Shown here: positions 1 through 11,134 of the stretch, piece by piece | Layout: every line of letters begins with the position of its first letter | Position numbering within the stretch: position 1 is the stretch's first letter | DNA from: Podocnemis expansa | Lineage: Eukaryota > Chordata > Testudines > Podocnemididae | Assembly: GCA_007922195.1 (NCBI GenBank) | Contig: ML681963.1 | Location: 52,585,918-52,649,917 of the forward strand | Direction of reading: 5' to 3' | Length of the DNA stretch: 64,000 bases | Notes under the pieces: generated by a model | What the model was told of the DNA's origin: nothing | Database searches by the model: none | Seen by the model: only the letters and a program-made list of their open reading frames with translations | Program-made: the position numbers and the translations under genes

Positions 1-39
1 GTATAACCCTGCAGTAAGATCAGAATTTATACATCTCTC

Positions 40-115
40 TGAACAAATGGGGAAACCGAGGCACAGAGCAGCTCAAGCAGCAAGTCAGTGGAACAACTGT
101 GAATAGAATCGTAAA
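40..115 (+). repeat. MIR/CORE-SINE-like fragment
   Basis: The stretch reads like the familiar MIR-type segment with a gaggcacagag...aagtcagtgg pattern, here diverged and short. No target duplication is visible. The assignment rests on pattern similarity alone. Confidence 0.5.
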
Positions 116-3087
116 AGGTATTGAGAACAGATATGTCTTCAGTGAATAATAACTAACCATTAATTGTTCTGGCCTTCAGAAATATTAGACAACTATGCAC
201 TTCTGTCTATTCACCTAAGAAGTAATGCAATAAGAAAACGGTTGATATCACATTCCAATATTTCCAATAATCCTAATCAGAGATAATGGGAGGCCACTAC
301 TCAAGAATAAAAACTAAAATATCTAAACGAGGCTATTGTTCATCAGCTAGGCAAGAATTGCTCACAATTGGCATATGGATAAAACCTCTTTTTCCTTCAC
401 AGCATAGCTAAACAGAATGCCATTTAGTTACCACACAAGAGAAAAATCCTGCCTTGCTCTTCAAAGCAGGCTCTTGAATACCCTGAGAGAGGTCCAAACT
501 AGAAATTATCTTGCTGTGAGACTGGAGGCAGAATGGGGCCAAATGCCTGTTACCTCAAGAAACTCAGACCACATGTTTTTCACCCCAATTTATAAAATAG
601 ACAGTTGTTTATTTTGTAAACCAAGTGTACTATGGATAATCCATTTTCCTCCTTCAGTGTGTTTCAGCTGAACATTTGCTTGCTTAGTGAGTCAGATCTG
701 CATCTCTTTACATGTGGGTAGTGTCTCTCATGCTGCTGAAACCCATGACTGATCTGAAATGTTTATAAACAACCAAAGACGGTATGGCACATGCCCATAT
801 TATTACAGGGGCTTTTGTTGATTTTCATTATAAATAAATGTGGCACTCTAGAAGTAATTGGCATTATCAGGAAGAAGGAATGTTGAAAGGTATAAAGCAG
901 GGTATACTTCTGGGTTATTAAAAGAAATTGCTTAGAAAGGGGGAAATTCTGATTAATAATAAGGGCGAATATTGAAATACAAACCTTGAAATGAAGCAAA
1001 CATAAAAAGCCTTTGATAAGAAAAGTAGTTGAAGAAACATGTTTCACACCATTGCCATATCCTGGGAACTGCTGGAAGCAGCAGAAAAAATGAGACTGGT
1101 GAAATCTGAGAACACAGATAGTAAACGTCCAATAGGAATAATCAGAGGGTGTCCCCCTCCAAGCAACCCTGAAAACAGGACATATAAAACCAGAGATTAC
1201 CACATGAGCTCCGGAGTTGGTGGAACCCATGAGAATGCTGCATAATCCCCTGGGAAATGAATGCTGGACCAGTTGTGTGGCAGGGGCTCTCCCAACATCC
1301 AAGGGCTAAGAGAGTATGAGTGGTTGCATCTCCCCTCCTGTTCTTTAACATAAAGAACTGAAGTCTATTTTGAATAAGAGTATGCACTGCAGTGAGACAT
1401 CAAGTAACCCTATTTTAGGCATTAGCTAATTCATGATCTCCTTTATAAATCTAAACAAATTGGAGTATGAAAGATTTAAAACAACAACTTAAAGCAATTG
1501 CTTTTGATATTCTGAACTTGTCCCTTTTTATTCAATCCATTCAAATAGCTGGGACCACACTCTTAAAAATGTCTTAAAGACAAATAGATCCTTAGATATG
1601 TGATAAATGTGCTAGGTACTAAAGAACTGATGATCATAAGTAAATGCAATAAGAAATCTTGATGATCTACAGTGTTCCTTGGCAAAACTGCTGAGGCTCA
1701 TCTTTAGTCTGTGGTAATTGCTTGCAAGGCTGTATTGTGCATGTAGTGCACACCTAAAGCACTGATTGTGTGTACACTTGAGTGATCAAACTGCTAATTG
1801 TGTACTCATGTGGTTCTGGGTGAATTAATAAATTAAGGACAATCAAGTGTCCTGATGTGAAAAATACTGTTTAGGTTAAAATGTGACCTGGAAAGAACCC
1901 AAAATTAAATTAAAGTTAACTTGTACTCTCTGGACTCAGTAAAAAGGGGTTATCCTATTAGATTCCAGCCTATGTTGGCTATAAAACATAGCCACTTAGC
2001 AAATCTAGTTGCCTAGATTTCAGATTTAAAATCTTCCTGGCATCTTGGCAAATTCATAAAAATTGGTCCCTTTTCATGCTTTCCACTTGACTTCCATTCC
2101 TGTGCCATATTTTCTGTAATACACTGCCATAATTTTCAAAACACAGCATCCTACCATATAAAGATATGCATAAAATTATCACACCCATTATATTTAAAGT
2201 GTCATTTAAATTTTATAAGCAATAATATGATAGCTATAAATGGCCACTTTAGCATCAACTGTTACAAAACACAGTCACTGGCTGGCTATCGCAGCCCCAG
2301 TCTACACAATAATTTGTTAACTTATTGACTTATTTCTTCCCAAGCCTGTGCTACAATGTGATTACATTCAGGTAAATCTGTTTGTCAGACATTAATAGCC
2401 TCCTTCTATTCTATTACTTAGCCCAGCAGCTGTATATAAATATTTCAGAGCATCTCTCTTAATAAAACCAATCCAAGGACATCATGACCTGATGAGTCCA
2501 AATTGTTATTGACACATTCATTGGCCACGTCATTTTGCAAGGACCTAGGCCGGGGCACGAATAAATCTGCACTGGGTAAACAGAGGGAAAAAAGCCAGGA
2601 ACAGGCCTACAGGAAGAAGTGCTGTGCTGTTTGTAGGGCATCAGTGATCAGAGATCTCTTTCCATAGCAGTGCCACTAGTGGCATTCAAAACAAAGGACA
2701 GAAATAATTTCCTATTTCAGTAGCATCCTTTCTTCATTGGCCTCTAAGCTGCCAAGGCCATTTGGGATTCTTGTTTAGACACATGCAACATTTGGGCCTT
2801 TTTAAGAAGACAAATGGAGGGTGATGGAGCAATAGAAAGTCAGGCAGATTGAAGGATGTCACATTCGTAAGTGTTCCTAGCAAACAGAAGTGCAAGCCAA
2901 TAGCAAGGTGGAATGGCAGAGAGAGCCATGCCTTATGAGGTATTATTTAGTCCAGACCCTCTATGGCCATTTGGTAGATGCCGGAACCTGAGGTCTGGGT
3001 CCCACTGTGCCAAGTACAACACATACACATAAGGAGGGCTGACCTGTGCCCCAAAACGCTTACCACCAAAATGGATAAGAATGACAC
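116..3087. other. Intergenic, no gene recognised
   Basis: AT-rich sequence without a recognisable coding region. The longest open frames (763-1302 minus, 1142-1387 minus) have no domain, no compositional bias of a protein and no plausible splice context. I see no RNA gene and no clear repeat other than low-complexity AT tracts. Confidence 0.6.
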
Positions 3088-3090
3088 CAA

Positions 3091-3365
3091 GGCTATGCCT
3101 ACACTACAGAAACTTAGTTCGAACTAGTAACGTGGACTAGTTCAAACTAACATTAGTTTGAACTAGTACATTTTGTTAGTTTGAACTAACTGCTCTTAGT
3201 TTGAACTAATGCCCAAACTAAGCACCAGTACTTAGTAGTTTGAACTAAGCGTTCCTTAGATCGATCTAAGGAATTTCTTAGTTTGAACCTAAGGAAAGGC
3301 TAATGTAGACAGGGATCAATTTAGTTTGAATTAAGCCTCCTTTTTCAAACTAAATTGGCTACTTG
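3091..3365. mobile_element. MITE with GGCTATG end and TTAGTTTGAACTAA core
   Basis: It begins GGCTATGCCTACACTA right after CAA (3088-3090). The core is many copies of TAGTTTGAACTA and its complement. A degenerate right end (tgtagacaggga) is followed by a second CAA at 3317-3319, but matching palindromic sequence (TTTAGTTTGAA ... TTCAAACTAAA) continues to about 3360, so the right boundary is uncertain. It shares core type with the element at 22119-22551. Confidence 0.65.
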
Positions 3366-4523
3366 ACAGTAGGGGAACTGTGCCACAGCAAAATTAAATG
3401 GTGCCACCAAGGACACACAGAGCATCTGGGGCTGATCTGGGAACTAAACTTATGTGTGTTACAGCCCTGGGGAGTGCCTCAGTCTCCTTCTCCCTGAGGT
3501 CCACTATCTGCCGCTAAGGCACAATCTTAAACAGGAAACAAGAGCAGACAGAGCCCCACTGTCTCAAGAAGGTGTGATGCCTCCCTGCGTTGAAAGGAAG
3601 CCCGTGAATGACTTCTTAGGGGGTTGCACTGTGCTGTTAACAGCCTAATTGTTTTAGTCTCCTTCCCACCCCTTTTGAAGAGGCCAGTGTCCAAGCAGAG
3701 GAGCCTCCCGCAGCCTTTGTATAGAAAGGAGCATAGAGAGACTGAGACTGCCTTTGACCCTTGAGGGGAAACACAAATTTGGGCCTGCCTCCACAATCTA
3801 TCCCCCATCTCAGTTGGGCTCAGTGAGAGCTACAGGTGCTCAGGACCACCATTTAATGGGGCCACATTACTTTTACTTTGTATCATCCCATGTCAAATGC
3901 CCCAAGAACCAGGACTCCCCAGACTGATGCCTGCAGTTTCCATTGCAATAGTCCCATTGCCTGGTTTTTCACTCTTAATAACAGGGTGTAATTGGTGCTA
4001 ATTCATATACAGTGCAATGAGCAAAAAATCAAAGTGCTTTCCTCCCACTGTGTTAACTCATCATTTAAGATTCATTGGTGACTGTGGCTGGTGAATAATC
4101 TCCAGCGACCATCTCTGAAGAGTGTGAACTGGCTGGGCCACACTGATTAGGTTGTTTCAAACTATTCCACCTGCACAAATCAATAAAAGCAAGCTGAACG
4201 TTGAATCTGATCAAAATTCATTCTGAAGGGCAAGGCTGGCTTGCTCCACTGCCAGCTGGACATGTGAAACTTGCAAGGTGAAATGCACTTTCATGTCCTT
4301 GTGCAAAGACTCGGACTCTTAAAAGGTACCTGGCTCACTAGGTCACAGGCAATCACAGATCCCAGCGTAATGCATTTTGAAAGCTCCTGTCCGGGAGTGG
4401 AAGATGATTCTTGCTGAATAGGCACCATCATTTATTAATGTTGCTGGCAGAAAGGAAAGAAGCAGCTCTAAATATCTCCCCTTTCTGCCTGACTGAGAAA
4501 CATGGAAGGTTATTAACAGAAGG
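3366..4523. other. Intergenic, no gene recognised
   Basis: No coding region, RNA gene or confident repeat seen. The segment 3370-3450 has a weak MIR-like look (gtgccac...acacagagcatctggggctgatctggga). Confidence 0.5.
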
Positions 4524-4531
4524 GTCTAGAT

Positions 4532-4714
4532 CAGTGGTTCTCAGCCACTGTGTTGCGACACACTACTGGGTCACCACACAGTGGTCAGTGTGTGGCAGAG
4601 AACTGGGGAGACGGTTGGATTTGGCCTGGGAGGGGCTGGGCTGGTGTGTCCTGTAGGGTTACGATATGTCGCTAAGCGTGTCGTGACCTGCAAAAGGTTG
4701 AGTGAGAACCACTG
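4532..4714. mobile_element. hAT (Charlie-like) MITE, 183 bp
   Basis: Terminal inverted repeats CAGTGGTTCTCA and TGAGAACCACTG. The flanking octamers gtctagat (4524-4531) and ctatagat (4715-4722) match at 6 of 8 bases, the expected size of a hAT target duplication. Non-autonomous: no transposase frame. Confidence 0.85.
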
Positions 4715-4722
4715 CTATAGAT

Positions 4723-5930
4723 TCTCCCCAGTGTTATAACTGCTTTGCATAGGACCAAGACCAGACGACTGGGGACTTTCAACGTGGCTCCATCACATTG
4801 TTCAGTAACCAGTTATTGTGACTTGCTCTTTTTTTAAATTCTGAACGGAAAGCTAGAACCTACTTTGTCTTGCTACCTTAGGCACTGCATGCAGCAACTT
4901 TCACAAGCTAAGCAAGGGCAAGTGCCTGTTACGTGTGGACAGGAGATGCACTGTGTGACTGGAAGAGCTGTCAGTGCCCAGTAGGTGGTGCTCTGAGGCC
5001 GAGATGAACTCCTGTAGCTGTATTGCTCTTTATGGCCGTGAGCTGCTGACTGTGCCATCTTTCAGGGGAAACGTATTCCCTGAAATCTGGGCCTATTAAT
5101 GGTAATTTAAGATCGCCTTGACACTTCCTGTGTGTTAGCAATGGGCACCTGGCTAAGTTCCAAACTGCATAATTACATTTTTCTTGCCTCCAGTCTGCAT
5201 TTCCGGCAGATAGAGATTGCTTCAGCATTCCCTCTCCTATTATGTGTAGCTGTGCTGTGTGCTGTTAAAACAAGCTGCTGTGTGGCACAACCCCAGAGGT
5301 GGCAGTGTGCCGAATGTGGGGGATGCACTCACTGAGAAGTTCGTAAAATGCCCCTCGGTCATTCAGAACTAATGGCGCTACAGAAAATGAAGCCTGTGTG
5401 TTTAGTACTTCCCACCACTCTGTACAGCAACGCAGGCACTTCCTCTGTATGGATTTAATTTTGGGTGTTGAAGAGGAGTGAAACATCCATGTACAAGTGA
5501 GTTCAGACCTGACTAACTTGTTGATACAACAATAGAAATTGATTATGACTTTTCCCTAACTTTTTGTGGGGGAAAAACATATTATGGCTTGAAACGTGTT
5601 GCCATGGATACCTCCTCCAGTGCAATCATCTAGGTCTCTGAATGAAGGAGACTAGGGTATTATGGGACTAGCTTTGCCAGTATGAATTTGCAATTGCTAT
5701 TTTCTGAATTTATTACAATTGTTTGTACTGCGATAGCACATAGAAACTCTGGGCAGAGGTCAGGAGCCCGTTGGGTTGGCTGCTGTGCAAACTCTTTGCA
5801 AGAGAGAGTCCCTACCTGAAGATGTTTGAAATTAGCTAGATGAAAGAAGGATTATTAACTCCTACGTGATAGATGACGTGGAGAGATAAATGCCCAGATC
5901 CTAAGTCTCATGGGAATTAGGCACTTGGAG
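4723..5930. other. Intergenic, no gene recognised
   Basis: Short open frames on both strands overlap one another and have no conserved features. Nothing else recognised. Confidence 0.5.
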
Positions 5931-5934
5931 GATC

Positions 5935-6015
5935 AGGCCTAAGCAACTTGCCCAAGAACACACAGAGAGGCAACAGACAGACATCTGTTGCCCTCACAAC
6001 CATGAATTCTTACTA
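5935..6015 (+). repeat. MIR/CORE-SINE-like fragment
   Basis: Contains the pattern aagcaacttgcccaagaacacacagagaggcaacag, which matches the conserved middle of MIR-type SINEs. Short and diverged. Confidence 0.55.
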
Positions 6016-6648
6016 ATTTCACAAGCAGGTCAGGATTCCCAACCCTTTGAAGAATGTGTGATGGAAGATTCATTGCAAAATAGCCAGCAGATCCTGCTGG
6101 GTGTTGGGCATCTTGGGCCAGCTGCCAAACACTCTTTGCCTCCACTGAAAGCCCACGTGGCTCTTAGCACTGCACCAAATGAACCCCTCCTAGGGGTCTG
6201 AGAATAGTGTAACAAGATATTGACCTACCAGACCAAAACCACCATGATCTTGCAAAATGCCCTCACAAAGGCAAAGGTCCAAGGCTATTTGCAAGCACTC
6301 GTGAGCCATCTCAGTCCTCTTTTGTTCCTGGATCACATGTAGATCGGAGTTTTAAAAGAACCATTGTGGAAAAAAAGGAAATAAGGTTTTGTTTGGGGCT
6401 ACCCACTCGTATTCAGAAGCGTCCTCCTTGTTGCCAAACATGTGAGCAGGCTGAAGAGAACAGAAAGGCGCATCTACGTGTATTTTAACAGATTCATGCA
6501 GTGAGTTTGCTATTGTTACACCCAAGGCCTCCATAGTTCTTATTCCTAAACCCTGGTTTATTTCCAGCTGTGTTTGGGAATCCTGAATAGTGTGTGGATC
6601 TCACCAAGAATGATAGATTGAAAACTTGTACCAGAAACTGCATATTTC

Positions 6649-6731
6649 TAAATTTGTTAATCTTTAAAAGTACCACAGGACTCCTTATTTGTTTTGCTGA
6701 ACTAGACTAACATGGCTACTCCTCTGGAATT
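6649..6731 (-). mobile_element. Long-inverted-repeat element, one end only
   Basis: Reads ...aatctttaaaagtaccacaggactcctta...gaactagactaacatggctactcctctgg, the right terminal part of the family also seen at 8404-9015. Flanked by tgcatatttc (6639-6648) and tgcatatctc (6732-6741), a 9 of 10 match interpreted as a target duplication, so this truncated form looks like a complete insertion and not a decay remnant. Confidence 0.7.
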
Positions 6732-6773
6732 TGCATATCTCATAGATTCTTAGAGCACTCTCGGGGAGGGACT

Positions 6774-6840
6774 TTGTGTGTGTGTGTGCGTGCATGTGCA
6801 CTGCACCTAGCACAATGGTCCTGATCATGCTAGCATACTA
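6774..6840 (-). repeat. (TG)n tract and MIR-like tail fragment
   Basis: A short TG/CG-type microsatellite runs directly into gcactgcacctagcacaatggtcctgatc, which matches the tail motif of the MIR-like elements at 10030 and 28640. Confidence 0.45.
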
Positions 6841-6948
6841 CAAATAATTAAATAGCAATCATTACAACATAGCATTTGCTATCACTAGTCTCTCGGCTAT
6901 AAAATGTCAGTCAATCAGGGAACGGCGCTATGCCATGTGACTACTCAG

Positions 6949-7513
6949 CACTGCCATAACTAGAAAAGTTGGCACCCGGGGCAAGGAGTCCTAGACATGC
7001 CCTCCGCCCCAGCTGGGGCCCCATCTGGCTCCAGCTGTCAGCAGGGAGCAGGATCCAGACCCTGCCACCGCTGGTAGTCCCCCTGCCAGTCAGCTTCCCC
7101 ACCGGCCAACCAGCTTCCACTGTGGGGCACCTTCTCCACCGGGTGGAAGGGTCCCTTGGTGGGGTGCTTTCCCCGCTGGCAGCTTTCTCACTGGCCAAGT
7201 CCCCTGGCAGGCATTTTCTCATCTGGCCAGTAGGGTCCCTCAGTGCAGTGCTTTCCCTTCCAGCCAGCAGGGTCCCCCAGTGGGGAGCTTTTCCCGCCAG
7301 CTGGCTTCCCTGCTGGCTGGTACCCCAGCAAGGTGCTTTCTCTGCCAGCTGGCAGGGTCCCCTGTTGGGGCGCATTCCCTGCCAGCCAGCAGGATTCCCA
7401 GGCGGGGCACTTTCCCTACTGGCCGGCTTCCCTACTGACTGGGTCCCCTGGCGGGGCACCTTCCATGACGCCCTCAGCTTTGCCCCACTTGCCCCACGCT
7501 AGTTATGGCCCTG
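6949..7513. mobile_element. hAT element with GC-rich repetitive core
   Basis: Ends are CACTGCCATAACTAG and CTAGTTATGGCCCTG, which are inverted repeats. Flanking octamers ctactcag (6941-6948) and ctactcgg (7514-7521) match at 7 of 8 bases. The core is GC-rich and built from a degenerate repeating phrase (gctttcccgccagctggc..., gggtcccc...), with no transposase. Long open frames exist on both strands here, but they follow from the repetitive stop-poor core and are not genes. Confidence 0.85.
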
Positions 7514-7521
7514 CTACTCGG

Positions 7522-8394
7522 GTAATCACTCTCACACCCAAAGAGCACAGTCAAAGCAAATCATTTGTAAATGAGCCCTAGCAAATGCTTGAGAGCTAGT
7601 ATTGTGGTTTCCTCCATGTTGTAAAATGCCAAATGAATGGAGGGGACCAATCCTGATTTGGCCCATTGGGTGCCACCACACCCAAAATAAAAGCGTATTG
7701 ATCACATCAGTCTTTAATAACTAGCATTCGTTCACATAAACTCTTGGGCGCATTCCCATGAACAAACATACATTCACAAGCATCAGGATTGGTTTGCAGG
7801 CCAGTTGCAAGCAGCAAAACAAGGGCTAAACTCATCTGGAAACTGAATAAATCAACTCATTCCTCCTCTAATTGCACATTTTCAGTCTGCTTTGTCCCTT
7901 GGGCACTAATAAGTATGTAGTAAGGTTGCAATTACATAGTATCCATTAGCATTGCATCCAGTTACTTCCCTCCTCTAGATTAGAGAGAAAGTGAGAGACA
8001 GGAGGACCTAAATGTTTCATATAAGACGGCAGCTGTTTGCAGCACTTAGCAAAGAGACAGAACTACCCAGTGACTTATAGGTGTGTGATTGCACCGTAGT
8101 TTCCCTCAAATGTTAGCTGCTGTAAGGTTACCACGGGACCAGACCCAGGAGCTCATTCCTCAGCCTTTCCTTGCTTGCATCAGTCTAGTTGGAGTTTGCC
8201 TCAGTAAGGACAAGACCTCAGCTTTGGCCCACTACACACCCTGGACCAATGGGGTGGAGATTTTATGAAGTATGTAATGTTCCCATCACAACTGGGTGAT
8301 GTGATCATTTGAGCACCTGTAGTTATCTGGGTCACAAGGCACCACAATGCATCACAAGGCTGGTGGTAGCTTGTACTATAGTAGGTTATATACT
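7522..8394. other. Intergenic, no gene recognised
   Basis: No coding region or confident repeat recognised. Confidence 0.5.
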
Positions 8395-8403
8395 GATTAT
8401 ATA

Positions 8404-9015
8404 CGGCACTTAAAGACTAGCAGATCTAAAGACTAGCAGATCTTGTGGCACTTAAAGACTAGCAGATCTACTGATTGCATGAGCTTTCGTGGGAGAATAT
8501 CCCACTTTGTCAGATGCTTTAAAGAAGGAGAGTTTACAGAATTGGATGAAAATAAATGCAGGGGAGCACAAGACATGGGATCAGATCATACTGCAACAGC
8601 AAATCAGAGCATTTGTAAGGATTCAAACTCCATGCAAGAGCATACAGAGGGAGGGTGAAGTCAAATTACCTGTTATAATGTGAAAAGAATCCATAGTCAT
8701 GATTCAGCCCTGCTTTCACACAATTTAATTTGCATATTAGTTCGATTTCGGCTGTTTGTCTTTGAAGTCTTGATGTCCCTGAATCCTTACAAATGCTCTG
8801 ATTTGCTGTTGCAGCATGACGTGATCCCATGTCTTACACTCCCCTGCATTTATTTTCACCCAATTCTGTAAATTCTCCCTCTTCAAAGCATCTGATGAAG
8901 TGGAATTTTCTCCCAAGAAAGCTCATGTGATAAATAAATCCGTTAGTCTTTAAGTGCCACAAGACTCCTTGCTTTTTTTGCTTTACTAGACTAGCATGGC
9001 TGCCCCTTTGATAGG
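8404..9015. mobile_element. Fold-back element with ~183-bp inverted arms
   Basis: Left arm 8442-8624 and right arm 8781-8962 are reverse complements of each other with scattered mismatches, around a roughly 156-bp loop. The right end continues as gactccttgc...actagactagcatggctgcccc. The left end is rearranged: aaagactagcagatct occurs three times at 8412-8470. Flanks gattatata (8395-8403) and gattataga (from 9016) suggest a short target duplication. This is the longest member of the family in the window. Confidence 0.75.
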
Positions 9016-9022
9016 GATTATA

Positions 9023-10025
9023 GAGGGTCTAACTTGTTAGAGCCAGATGCCATCTCTGAGATCCTTGCATGAAATTGACATAGCAATTTAGGGCTGTGCT
9101 ACAAGCCAGTGTCCCAGGTATCTAGTCTTTCTTATGGCATTTTTAATGTCAAACAGGCACCAAGGCCTTCATCTGAAATGTCACAACATGAACTATTATA
9201 AAGCTGATGTGTGGAAAGAAGTGGAGCAAGACAGGTGCAGCCCACACTCTGGGAATGCTGGCACAATCTGGGCCTGCAGAACTTGGCTGGCAAAGTAAGC
9301 TGATCATGCCACAGTGGCCCTGGCAGGAATTTCCAGTTCCATCAGCAATTTCTGACAGTCATTTTGACCTGAGTTAATTTTTGTTTGGAGATGAACACTG
9401 GGGACTGTTATGGGGCTGGACGCTCTATTTGTCCTGCACATGCACCTATGGGCTCTCTCCCCTAAGGTACTGGATGGATCCTATTACTTGCTCAATAAGA
9501 TGTAAAAATTACATTTCAAATAGGTTTTGTTCTTAATAAAGCCAATTAGGGAATTTAATCTTCTCCCTTTTTAACTCAGACATCAAGTCCTACACAATAG
9601 GAATAGCTGGAGGGGCCTGGATCAAAAGCCTCCTTTATTTGAAACACAGCTGCCAGGTTGCCTTGGCATGATAGGTTCAGTCCCCAGCTGGATCCACTAA
9701 ACTACACGACCTCAAGAAGATTCCTTGAATTGTGTGCTGTTTATTAGGTGGAAACACCTTGAAACACTGGATTTTGCACACCATTACTCCTAGCCCAAAA
9801 TATGTATCCTGCCTATTCACTGCTGTGAAATCTGTGTAATAGTTGCCTGTTTCATTACTTTTGCTTCAACCCAGAGGTGGATGAATTCTGTGGTGCTATT
9901 GCTTGTAATGCCTCTTGGGAAGAAAGCTGCTGTGGAAATGTAAAACATCCTCACAAGCAATGTGAATTAGAGACGTGGACTGTGAAAGGGGCTAGAACAC
10001 TAGTCTGAGTCTTGAGAAATTTGGG
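9023..10025. other. Intergenic, no gene recognised
   Basis: Nothing recognised beyond ordinary unique sequence. Confidence 0.5.
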
Positions 10026-10029
10026 TTCA

Positions 10030-10195
10030 GGTCTGTTCTGGCCATCATGTGAGCAAGTCTCTGTGCCTCTGTTTCTCCTCTGACCTTTTCTTTTGCCTCT
10101 TTAGACTGGGAGTTCTTTGGGGCAGGGGTTGTCTCTTGTTTTCTGTTTGCCTGGCACTTCGAACAATGGGGTCCTGATCTTCAGGGCCATCCCTT
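10030..10195 (-). repeat. MIR/CORE-SINE-like element
   Basis: Reads aagtctctgtgcctctgtttctcctctgacc, then tagactgggagttctttggggcaggggttgtctc and gcacttcgaacaatggggtcctgatc. This is the reverse-orientation signature of the MIR-like family seen repeatedly in the window (compare 28640-28830). Confidence 0.65.
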
Positions 10196-10539
10196 GGGAC
10201 CCAGGGCCAATCAGCATGTGGGCAACCCCCACCCTGGTGCTGTGGGGGGCCAGGCTGCCCTGTGCCAGAGGCTGGGCTCTGCGCTCCTGCCCTGCCCCCT
10301 GCCAAAGGCAGAATGGGGCCGGGAGGGGGCAAAGCAGGACCCTCCCCAAAACCATTAGGCCCATGGCACTTGCCCCACTCCCCCTCACTCTCCCCAGGGC
10401 AGTCCTGGTGATCTTGACTAAGGGCAGAAGAAGTGATTGTGAAAGTAAAACCAGAACAGGTCACCTCACTGGACAGCTGATGGTGTAAGGGGGCAAGAAT
10501 GACCTGGACATTTTTGGATGAAAAAATGTCAACAATTCA

Positions 10540-10672
10540 CCTTAAAGTCAGTGGTGAAGGGCTACCTCTCATGCCCAAGGTCACACAGAGAGCCTGTGAC
10601 AAAGCATGGAAAAAATCCCAAGTCACTTGGGTCCCTGGCTAGTGCCCTAATCATTGGACTATCTTCCCTCTC
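10540..10672 (+). repeat. MIR/CORE-SINE-like element
   Basis: Contains tgcccaaggtcacacagagagcctgtgac and ggctagtgccctaatcattggactatc, the forward-orientation motifs of this SINE type. Confidence 0.65.
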
Positions 10673-11064
10673 ACCTCACAAAATTTCCCAGATGGAGAAA
10701 AGAGACAACCTTTTCTGCCTTCAGCCAGTGCCAGCTATCTGGCTGCCTCTGCCATGGCACTTACGACACTTAGCTCAAGCACAGATGCAGCATGACAGGA
10801 TCGCTATTTTTTTTAAATGAAAGAATGCAGTTAATGGAAAAGATGGATGGTTTCCATGGAGCCCAGTAATTTACCAACTGTGCTAACTCACTAGTGTTGG
10901 TCTCCCACTGAATAACCAGTTAAAACAGAGCTCTTCTCTGCTGGAGCATAGGAACCGCCATTCTGCATTTGAGCAGGGGTCCATCTAATCCTTGGACCTG
11001 TCCCTGCTACTAGCCAGAACAAGCCAAATGACTGTGACAAATGCGGGTCTGCAGAGTTCCTAAG

Positions 11065-11122
11065 CTTATACATTAAATAAATATATTCATCTTTAAAAGT
11101 GCCACTGGCACCTTGTTTGTTT
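11065..11122. mobile_element. Minimal 58-bp member of long-inverted-repeat family
   Basis: Contains only tctttaaaagtgccactggcaccttgtttgttt plus a short AT-rich piece. Flanked by agagttcctaag (11053-11064) and agagttcctagg (11123-11134), an 11 of 12 match. The duplication shows this very short form is a bona fide insertion. Confidence 0.7.
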
Positions 11123-11134
11123 AGAGTTCCTAGG

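Noticed and set aside
763..1302. 179-codon minus-strand open frame
   Set aside because: The composition looks random, with no recognisable motif. It overlaps other frames and lies in AT-rich intergenic DNA.
6941..7581. Overlapping open frames of 112 to 177 codons on both strands
   Set aside because: They lie inside a hAT element with a stop-poor GC-rich repetitive core and have no protein-like domains.
10045..10488. Open frames on both strands near 10.0-10.5 kb
   Set aside because: They run through a MIR-like SINE and a GC-rich stretch, with no conserved features.
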